Below the pieces are notes generated by a model. It saw only the letters and a program-made list of their open reading frames with translations. It had not been told where the DNA came from and did no database searches. The position numbers and the translations under genes are program-made. A stretch of DNA of 6,224 nt from Bacteroidota bacterium (GTDB lineage: Bacteria > Bacteroidota > Bacteroidia > Bacteroidales > JAKIYJ01): the NCBI GenBank assembly GCA_022708585.1, contig JAKIYJ010000093.1:1-6224 (forward strand), in the 5' to 3' direction. Below are positions 1 through 5,386 of this stretch, piece by piece (the stretch's first letter is position 1; the number at the start of each line of letters is the position of its first letter).

Positions 1-402
1 GCTCATAAATTGGATATACCCACTTTCGCAATAGTTGACACCAATTCTAATCCTAATGATGTTGATTTCCCTATACCAGCTAATGACGATGCTTCAAAAT
101 CTATTGCTTTAATTATGGATTGCATTGTCTCCGCTATAGAAGAAGGTATAGCAGAACGTAAATACGATAAAGATAAACAAACAACAGAAGAAAAAGAAGA
201 AGAAATTGTTGCAGAAGAAAATAAACTTCATCAACTTGAACTTATTGATGATGAAAATGAAGATAATAATCTCTCAAATAAAAAGAAAATACTGGTAAAT
301 AAAAAAAATGATGAAGATTTAAAGGCAGATGGTACTCCCAAAAGACCCCGTAAGCAAATAAATAAAGGGTCTACTCTGCGTAAACCCAATATAAGAAAGT
401 AA
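1..402 (+). CDS. rpsB: 30S ribosomal protein S2 (uS2), C-terminal part, partial at window start
   Basis: This is the 3' end of the gene for small-subunit ribosomal protein uS2, a structural protein of the 30S back. The frame is open from base 1 (A-H-K-L-D-I-P-T-F), so the true start lies upstream; the TTG at 10 is an internal Leu codon. Visible residues 1-56 carry the S2 signature near the end of the core: IPTFAIVDTNSNPNDVDFPI, then PANDDASKSIALIMD and a final helix IVSAIEEGIAERK. About 77 further residues form a low-complexity tail, first acidic (Glu-rich, about residues 62-90) and then basic (Lys/Arg-rich, about 93-133). Such a tail is absent from the short E. coli type protein. The tail reads in frame to a TAA, with the same A-rich codon use as the core, so it looks like a genuine extension. 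tsf follows after 22 bases, the usual rpsB-tsf order. Identity is very secure; the function of the tail is unknown. Confidence 0.96.
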   Translation, partial: AHKLDIPTFAIVDTNSNPNDVDFPIPANDDASKSIALIMDCIVSAIEEGIAERKYDKDKQTTEEKEEEIVAEENKLHQLELIDDENEDNNLSNKKKILVNKKNDEDLKADGTPKRPRKQINKGSTLRKPNIRK

Positions 403-424
403 ATTTTAAAAATATATATTAATT

Positions 425-1258
425 ATGTCAGAAATAACAGCAACAGATATCAATAAATTAAGGCAACAAACAGGTGCAGGTATGATGGACTGCAAAAACG
501 CTCTTATTGAAGCTAAAGGTAATATAGAAGAAGCCAAAGAAATATTAAGAAAAAAAGGACAAAAAATAGCTAATAAACGTGCTGATAAGGAAAATAAAGA
601 AGGTTACGTAGTTGCTAAAACCAATAAAGACAAAACAAAAGCCTATATTATTATGCTGAATTGTGAAACAGATTTTGTAGGCAAATCTTCTGATTTTGTC
701 GATTTAGCTAATAAAATTATCGATATTGCTGTTGAAAAAAATCCAACTTCCTTAGAAGAACTTGTCAATCTTGTTATTGACGGTTATACTGTAAATGACC
801 ATATTATTAATATTATGGGCAAAACTGGTGAAAAAATTACTCTAAATTATTTCTTTTATATAGAAGCTCCAATGGTATACGCTTATAATCATCAGGGAAA
901 CAGACTCGCTACTATAATGGGATTCAACAAAAAAAATGTCCCCAATATTGATATTGTCGCAAAAGAAGTCTGTATGCAAATAGCCGCTATGAACCCTATC
1001 GCCATTGATAAAGAAAATGTTGACCCTTCAATTATTGCAAAAGAAATCGAAATAGGTAAAGACCAAGCACGCCAGGAAGGAAAACCAGAAGACCTGCTGG
1101 AAAAAATAGCACTGGGAAAACTTAATAAATTTTACAAAGAAGCAACCTTACTTAATCAGGACTTTGTGCGTGACCCAAAGAAAACAATAAGACAATATTT
1201 ATCTGAAATTGATAAAGAACTTAAAGTTACAGATTTCAAAAGGTTAATGCTTGAATAA
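425..1258 (+). CDS. tsf: Translation elongation factor Ts (EF-Ts)
   Basis: EF-Ts is the cytoplasmic guanine-nucleotide exchange factor that releases GDP from EF-Tu so that it can rebind GTP and aminoacyl-tRNA. The 277-residue protein is complete. Residues 4-45 form the N-terminal UBA-like domain (TATDINKLRQQTGAGMMDCK, then a helix to LRKKG). The EF-Tu-contacting motif NCETDFV is at residues 79-85, with the TDFV core at 82-85. A core region follows, including VCMQIAAMNP (182-191). The conserved C-terminal block EGKPEDLLEKIALGKLNKFY (218-237) continues to LLNQDFVRDP (242-251). The length is normal for the bacterial family. The ATG at 425 begins the conserved N-terminus and has only an A/T-rich leader with no Shine-Dalgarno sequence. 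It lies 22 bases behind rpsB, so it is probably co-transcribed with it. Nothing is degraded or missing. Confidence 0.98.
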   Translation: MSEITATDINKLRQQTGAGMMDCKNALIEAKGNIEEAKEILRKKGQKIANKRADKENKEGYVVAKTNKDKTKAYIIMLNCETDFVGKSSDFVDLANKIIDIAVEKNPTSLEELVNLVIDGYTVNDHIINIMGKTGEKITLNYFFYIEAPMVYAYNHQGNRLATIMGFNKKNVPNIDIVAKEVCMQIAAMNPIAIDKENVDPSIIAKEIEIGKDQARQEGKPEDLLEKIALGKLNKFYKEATLLNQDFVRDPKKTIRQYLSEIDKELKVTDFKRLMLE

Positions 1259-1293
1259 TCTTGTACTATAATTGTTATAAGATTGCAAATATA

Positions 1294-1914
1294 TTATAAT
1301 CCTGCACAGTTAAGAACCTCAATGATAGATTTATATGCAGAGGGATAAACCGTATTCTTTATTTCTTCCCTGTTAAACCATTTTACCTTATGTATATATT
1401 CATCGAATTGAGGTTTCAGTGCTCCATTAAAATCAGTAAACATATGGAACCATTGAGTTTCTTTAATATAAAAAACATCATTTTTCTCAAAAAAATGATA
1501 AGTCGTATCAATTAAATTTTCAATTTTTAAGTGATTAACTCCTGTTTCTTCTTCAACCTCACGAATTGCTGTATCTTCTCCTTTTTCTCCTTTTTCTAAA
1601 AGTCCTTTCGGTAAATCCCAGCGCCTGTACCGAAAAATAAATAAGTATTCATTTGATAAATTACGTACCAGCCCACCAGCAGCTCTTAAAAATGTAAATG
1701 GATAAAAAATTTCTTCTTTCCCATTATCAACAGGAAAATTATCCTTTAATATATACATTTTTTTTGCTCCAGGATTTTTTTTGAATTCAATAATATTCGA
1801 TTTTATATACTTTTCATCATTGGATTTGCATATTATTACATCTGATGAATATGCTTCATGAGGAAGTTGATCAGTAATATAAAGCAATTTGTCATTTATA
1901 AAAATTTTATACAT
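1294..1914 (-). CDS. NUDIX hydrolase
   Basis: A 206-residue protein of the NUDIX superfamily, which hydrolyses nucleoside diphosphates linked to another moiety in a metal-dependent way. The NUDIX box is complete and matches GX5EX7REUXEEXGU exactly at residues 104-126 (G104, E110, R118-E119, E122-E123, G125). It follows the typical lead-in FRYRRWDLPKG (94-104). Residues 76-90 (LRAAGGLVRNLSNEY) are the first core strands. Residues 1-70 form an N-terminal segment outside the core that I cannot assign. There is no signal peptide, so it should be cytoplasmic. The ATG at 1914 has an in-frame TTG just before it and a stop four codons upstream, which limits the start. The gene converges on tsf (35-base gap) and diverges from the SRPBCC gene. 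The substrate cannot be read from the sequence; ADP-ribose, dinucleoside polyphosphates or oxidised nucleotides are all possible. Confidence 0.93.
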   Translation of the reverse strand: MYKIFINDKLLYITDQLPHEAYSSDVIICKSNDEKYIKSNIIEFKKNPGAKKMYILKDNFPVDNGKEEIFYPFTFLRAAGGLVRNLSNEYLFIFRYRRWDLPKGLLEKGEKGEDTAIREVEEETGVNHLKIENLIDTTYHFFEKNDVFYIKETQWFHMFTDFNGALKPQFDEYIHKVKWFNREEIKNTVYPSAYKSIIEVLNCAGL

Positions 1915-1934
1915 TCAATTCTTGTTATTTATTT

Positions 1935-1961
1935 TTGTTAATATATATTTTAATACTTTTG
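1935..1961 (+). promoter_or_regulatory. Candidate Bacteroidota-type promoter for the SRPBCC gene
   Basis: TACTTTTG at 1954-1961 matches the Bacteroidota -7 element TAnnTTTG exactly. A TTG at 1935-1937, within a T-run, could be the -33 element, with 16 bases between the two elements. That spacer is slightly shorter than the roughly 17-23 usually reported. It would give a 5' leader of about 90 bases before the ATG at 2061. In a stretch this AT-rich a chance match is quite possible. Confidence 0.3.
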
Positions 1962-1990
1962 TGCGATTTTTTATTTCATAACACATATTA

Positions 1991-2016
1991 AAATACGCAA
2001 GTATTTACACTGTAAA
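1991..2016. repeat. Two overlapping small inverted repeats in the divergent intergenic region
   Basis: The first dyad is AAATAC-GCAA-GTATTT at 1991-2006, a 6-base-pair stem with a GNRA-type tetraloop if transcribed. The second is TTTACA-C-TGTAAA at 2004-2016, a perfect 13-base palindrome around one C. They overlap by three bases. They lie between the candidate promoter at 1935-1961 and the SRPBCC start, and upstream of the divergent NUDIX gene. They could be an operator or a leader hairpin, but both are short and A/T-rich, so chance cannot be excluded. Confidence 0.3.
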
Positions 2017-2060
2017 ATTAATTATTTTTCTCCCACTTTTCGAAATTAAATTTTTTTATT

Positions 2061-2477
2061 ATGACTCAAATAGAAAGTGAAAAAGTATTAATAAATCGTT
2101 CCAATGTTGATGTGTTTAACTTTCTCTCGGATTTTACACATTTTAACAAACTTATACCTCCACAAATTTCAAACTGGCATGCCGAAACTGATAAATGTTC
2201 ATTCTCTGTTCAACAGAACTTGCCAGAAATATCAATAAAAATTGATGAAAAAATACCATATTCACAAATAAATTTTAAATCTGATACAGTCTCACCAATT
2301 GATTTTACAATAATTTGTGTTTTAAACCAAAATTCTGATAAATTAACCGAAATATATATAAGTTTTGTAGCAGATTTTCCACCTATGATAAAAATGATGG
2401 CAAGTAAACCTGTGAAAAATCTTATTGACTCGCTTGTTAAAAGTTTAAAAGAATTTGCCGAAAACAATGGATTTTAA
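2061..2477 (+). CDS. SRPBCC-fold (START/polyketide-cyclase-like) protein
   Basis: A 138-residue, probably cytoplasmic protein with no signal peptide or membrane segment. The pattern fits a small SRPBCC helix-grip domain. Strand 1 is IESEKVLINRS (4-14), followed by the hallmark VFNFLSDFTHFNKLIPP (18-34). Next come alternating strands, including CSFSVQQ and ISIKIDEKIPYSQI. A final long amphipathic helix carries FPPMIKMMASKPVKNLIDSL (106-125). I recognise the MIKMMAS-P-(V/L)-NL-(I/V) ending and the start region as typical of a Bacteroidota family often encoded next to pyrE. SRPBCC domains bind hydrophobic ligands in a deep cavity, but no ligand or reaction is known to me for this subfamily. The ATG is preceded by a T-rich leader without a Shine-Dalgarno sequence. 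It ends 45 bases from the convergent PorP/SprF gene. The fold assignment is good; the function is open. Confidence 0.85.
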   Translation: MTQIESEKVLINRSNVDVFNFLSDFTHFNKLIPPQISNWHAETDKCSFSVQQNLPEISIKIDEKIPYSQINFKSDTVSPIDFTIICVLNQNSDKLTEIYISFVADFPPMIKMMASKPVKNLIDSLVKSLKEFAENNGF

Positions 2478-2522
2478 AATGGTATTTATACAATTTATAT
2501 TTGTTACCGCAAAAACTTACAT

Positions 2523-2834
2523 TCAGTATTTACTTGCTGAACGTTTTTTGTAAGCCTTATAAATCAATGATAATTCCATTCCCCCTCTACCATAAGTAGC
2601 TACTCTTAACCTTGAAATATTAATATCATAACTGAAACCAAGGGTAAATCCGGAAAATTCAAATTGTGATTCCAATATAATAGCATCTTTGAACCTGTAA
2701 CTTCCACCTATGGCTACAGAAGTTGTATTAATATAATATGTATAATGTGAAGGTTCCTTTATTCTATATTTTACAAGACAACCTGCAATAATTTCATGCT
2801 GTACTCCTTGATACATCAATAACGCTGAAGGCAT
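2523..2834 (-). CDS. PorP/SprF-family protein, C-terminal fragment
   Basis: This frame (103 residues from the ATG at 2834, but open back to 2894) is the C-terminal third of the same gene. Upstream of the ATG it reads PRFVFSGNSYFGIKNTNLGI, which is family-like, so the Met is an internal residue and not a true start. It contains IGGSYRF, FSGFTLGFSYDI and GGMELSLIYKAY. The last is the usual C-terminal beta strand of these outer-membrane proteins, followed by a short basic tail. It has no signal peptide of its own, so independent function is unlikely. Confidence 0.8.
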   Translation of the reverse strand: MPSALLMYQGVQHEIIAGCLVKYRIKEPSHYTYYINTTSVAIGGSYRFKDAIILESQFEFSGFTLGFSYDINISRLRVATYGRGGMELSLIYKAYKKRSASKY

Positions 2835-2854
2835 AATTCCTAAATTTGTATTTT

Positions 2855-3556
2855 TTATTCCAAAATATGAATTGCCAGAAAAAACAAAACGAGGTTATAT
2901 ATTTCATGATTGTTATAAAAGGTAATAAACGGACGGTTCAAATGAAATCCTGCAATACCAAGAGTAATTGAACGGGCATCATTAGCATTTAAATAAGATA
3001 TTTTTGAATTATAGTTCCAGGATAAACCAGCTGAAAAATCACCTGCTATGACATTTTCAAAAAAAGAATTTTCGCCTGAGGGCAGATTCGGGTCAAAACC
3101 TGCTTCACCTATATATTGATTATCCCATTTCAATTTACTTTCATCAATCGAATTTTGCAAAATCCCGGCCTGAATAGCGCCACTTAAATACTGTGTATTT
3201 TTAATTGGCACATGATAAACAAAAGAAAGAGAAGCATTGGTATTGGCAAGCCTTGTTTCGCCTGCAATATCTTGCATAATATTAATACCTATGGCAGGAT
3301 ATCCACTATGAATTTCTTTTTTTAACAAACCCATATCATAAGAAAAACAATAGGTTGCATAAGCCTGATGAATACTGCTCCACTGATTTTTATAATTCAA
3401 ATTAACTCTGTAATCTGTATTAATCGATCCCGCATTGGATGGATTAATAACAAGAGGTGAATTATTATACTGCGAAAAATGAACATCCTGGGCCGTTACA
3501 ATATTTATAATTAAAGTACAGCCTGTTATTACCAAAAAAAAATTTAATGTTTTCAT
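2855..3556 (-). CDS. PorP/SprF-family protein, N-terminal fragment
   Basis: This 233-residue frame is the N-terminal two thirds of the disrupted PorP/SprF gene. Residues 1-23 are a signal peptide: Lys at position 3, a hydrophobic core FFLVITGCTLIINIV, and cleavage near TAQ. The mature start DVHFSQY...INPSNAGS is diagnostic of the family. Later segments include YPAIGINIMQD and ITLGIAGFHLNRPF. About the last 12-17 residues, up to FFLAIHILE, are out of frame and not family sequence. The ATG at 3556 has an in-frame TAA 18 bases upstream, which fixes the start. A truncated barrel lacking its last strands would probably not insert stably. Confidence 0.85.
   Translation of the reverse strand: MKTLNFFLVITGCTLIINIVTAQDVHFSQYNNSPLVINPSNAGSINTDYRVNLNYKNQWSSIHQAYATYCFSYDMGLLKKEIHSGYPAIGINIMQDIAGETRLANTNASLSFVYHVPIKNTQYLSGAIQAGILQNSIDESKLKWDNQYIGEAGFDPNLPSGENSFFENVIAGDFSAGLSWNYNSKISYLNANDARSITLGIAGFHLNRPFITFYNNHEIYNLVLFFLAIHILE
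2877..2896 (-). other. Frame-disruption site in the PorP/SprF gene
   Basis: On the minus strand the reading must move back by one base here to join the two halves. Two local explanations fit one missing base. One is loss of a T from the T6 run (2879-2884 on the plus strand as A6). The other is loss of an A from the AA at 2895-2896, which would restore I-Y-K-P-R-F-V-F-S-G. The second restored sequence looks more like the family (a Pro-Arg followed by a strand and S/T-G) than the first (N-L-V-L-F-F-S-G). This preference comes from family memory, not from an alignment. Confidence 0.8.
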
Positions 3557-3587
3557 ATTAATTAAGGTATTAAGTTAATGGGAGATA

Positions 3588-5294
3588 CTATCTTACTAAT
3601 GTAATAGTACCTTTATTTTCGATTATTTTATTATTATTTAACAGCGCTTTTAAATAATAAACAAAACTGCCATTGTTAAGTATATGTCCTTTATATTGAC
3701 CATCCCATCCTTTTGAAATGTCTGTTGTTTCAAAAACTTTTTCTCCCCATCTGTCATAAATAATAAATGTTATGTACAATATTCCCTTGCCCTTAACATA
3801 AAGAACATCATTTTGCCCATCACCATTGGGAGAAAAAATGTTAGGTACGAAGGCATGAGGAGTATAACATATTTCATTACTTGCAAAAACCTCAAAACTA
3901 TCCATTGATTTGCAGCCGGAAGCATCGGTTACCTTAACATAATAAATGCCTGGCATTAAGTTATTCAGGTAATTTGAATTATTTTGTCCGGCATTCCAGC
4001 TATATGTATAGGCAGGAGTGCCTCCCGATACATTAAGTGTAATAGTACCATCATTTGCTCCTATGCAGCTTTCATCTGTTACGCTTGCTGAAAGAGATGG
4101 AACAGGATTAACAATAATATCAATTGTATTACTGTTGCCACAGGGTACCAGCAAAGTATAAATCACCTGATGTGTGCCAGGGCCTGCAGCCTGAGGATCA
4201 AATATTCCACTATTAGGATAAATTATTCCATTACCGTTCCATAAACCACCACCAATTGAAGCAGAAAGAAAAATGGGTTTATTATTTTCACATATCGGAG
4301 ATACAGGATTTATTGTAACATTAATAAGATTTTTGGTAAGAATATAAGGTTTATTGGAAAAATCATTCCAATTATAAAAAGATAATGAACTTAAAGGGGA
4401 AGAAACAACTTGTTGTACTGGAAAAATTTTAATCCATTTATTTGTAGGATTATTTTTCCAGTTGGCAATGCCTTCCCAGTTACCATCAGCAATAGTATCA
4501 TAATAAATAATTATATCAGCATTTGCAGTACCAGAGATTCTATCAATTAAATGATAAAAATAAGGATTGGCAGAGCATAAATCAGGTCCTAATGCAGAGC
4601 AATCATAACCTTCGTTGGTAGCATTTATGTTAGCCATTCTTACATGATATTTAGTAGTCGAAGTGTCAAGTGGAACTATTTCAACAGGTCTGTAACGCAA
4701 TGTGCCTGTGCTTGAACCAACAGGGAAAAGATAAACGGCATTTGCAGATGTTTTTCTGGACAGCCCCCCTGATTGTAAAGAACTTACAAATCCACTCGTC
4801 CTTTGTATCGCATTTGTAAAAGTATTTTCAATAAACATTGTAAAATCATTTGTTGATAACTCTTTATCGTTCAAATTAAGATCATTATTAACATAAGTAT
4901 TTATTTGTAAATTTTTAGTTCCTGTACCGGATAATTCAAGATTATAAAAATAAGTAGAGATATTACCTCCTATATTTTGGATATTACCATTTAAAACGAC
5001 ATCACTCAAGCCACAGGTGAAAAGCCCGTTATTTATCCAGTTGCCAGATATGTAATAATCCCCATCCCCATAAGTATGAGAATTATTAGTGAAGTCATCA
5101 TCAACTAAAAGTAAACCACGATTATCAAATTTGCCTGAATTGCTATTGCTAATATCACCTGATACTTTCATAACTGCACCAGGTCTGATACATATTTCAG
5201 CACCATTATTATAAACAAATTGCGAAAAAGCAAAATATTTAATGTCAAATATTAATGACATTGTAATTATTAAAAAAAATCTCGTACGTTTCAT
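3588..5294 (-). CDS. Secreted surface protein with SprB-like repeat and type B gliding-motility C-terminal (T9SS) domain
   Basis: A complete 568-residue secreted protein. Residues 1-24 are a signal peptide with cleavage near FAFS-Q. Residues 26-320 are a Gly/Asn-rich, strand-turn region (repeated G-N/N-N-G turns, as in beta-helical adhesins) with no domain I can name. Residues 329-397 are an Ig-like module (C335 and C385; GGGLWNGNGII, then GIFDPQAAGPGTHQVIYT). Residues 399-466 are a SprB-like repeat (ASVTDESCIGANDGTITLNV, then SGGTPAYTYSW and GIYYVKVTDASGC). Residues 480-568 are the CHU_C/type B sorting domain: PNIFSPNGDGQND (484-496), IYDRWGEKVFE (512-522), GWDGQYKG (529-536) and KGTITLVR at the end. 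Type B signals send proteins through the type IX secretion system. The PorP/SprF gene follows after 31 bases. The ATG has a TAA 15 bases upstream. Surface adhesion is the likely role; the ligand is unknown. Confidence 0.93.
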   Translation of the reverse strand: MKRTRFFLIITMSLIFDIKYFAFSQFVYNNGAEICIRPGAVMKVSGDISNSNSGKFDNRGLLLVDDDFTNNSHTYGDGDYYISGNWINNGLFTCGLSDVVLNGNIQNIGGNISTYFYNLELSGTGTKNLQINTYVNNDLNLNDKELSTNDFTMFIENTFTNAIQRTSGFVSSLQSGGLSRKTSANAVYLFPVGSSTGTLRYRPVEIVPLDTSTTKYHVRMANINATNEGYDCSALGPDLCSANPYFYHLIDRISGTANADIIIYYDTIADGNWEGIANWKNNPTNKWIKIFPVQQVVSSPLSSLSFYNWNDFSNKPYILTKNLINVTINPVSPICENNKPIFLSASIGGGLWNGNGIIYPNSGIFDPQAAGPGTHQVIYTLLVPCGNSNTIDIIVNPVPSLSASVTDESCIGANDGTITLNVSGGTPAYTYSWNAGQNNSNYLNNLMPGIYYVKVTDASGCKSMDSFEVFASNEICYTPHAFVPNIFSPNGDGQNDVLYVKGKGILYITFIIYDRWGEKVFETTDISKGWDGQYKGHILNNGSFVYYLKALLNNNKIIENKGTITLVR

Positions 5295-5386
5295 TTTAAA
5301 AAATATTTATTGTTAATAATTAGATTTATATAAATAATTGTTGAATTAGTATCATATTTTATCATATACATAGTATTTTAATTATT

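Larger units (their letters stand above)
2523..3556 (-). pseudogene. PorP/SprF-family type IX secretion outer-membrane protein, frame-disrupted
   Basis: Two adjacent minus-strand frames together make one PorP/SprF-family protein of about 344 residues, a normal family length, if one base is added near 2877-2896. The N-terminal half has a signal peptide ending in TAQ and the family hallmark QDVHFSQYNNSPLVINPSNA. The C-terminal half has LGIMPSALLMYQG, GFTLGFSYDI and the terminal GGMELSLIY strand. SprF/PorP proteins are outer-membrane beta-barrel partners that help type IX secretion cargo reach or stay on the surface. The gene follows the type B cargo gene after 31 bases, so it is probably its dedicated partner in one operon. 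The upstream frame runs into FFLAIHILE and stops at 2855; the other frame is open from 2894 to 2523. No other damage is seen, so the lesion is recent, recoded, or a sequence error. Confidence 0.88.

Noticed and set aside
1259..1293. Possible bidirectional terminator between tsf and the NUDIX gene
   Set aside because: Only a weak all-A/U stem (TATAA-TTG-TTATA) is present, without G/C pairs or a convincing following U-tract.
1915..2060. A promoter for the NUDIX gene on the minus strand
   Set aside because: No acceptable TAnnTTTG match with a spaced TTG was found on that strand.
2210..2467. An 85-codon open frame on the minus strand inside the SRPBCC gene
   Set aside because: It lies antisense to a recognisable protein family member, shows no family features itself, and is explained as a shadow of the real gene.
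2478..2522. Possible terminator between the convergent SRPBCC and PorP/SprF genes
   Set aside because: Only GGTA...TACC at the ends can pair, with a long unpaired middle; this is not a credible hairpin.
5295..5386. Promoter, terminator or repeat between the S41 gene and the secreted-protein gene
   Set aside because: The 92 bases are AT-rich. I saw no TAnnTTTG element on the minus strand and no stable hairpin. The ATCATAT direct repeat at 5351 and 5361 is too short to mean much, so whether the two genes share a transcript is open.
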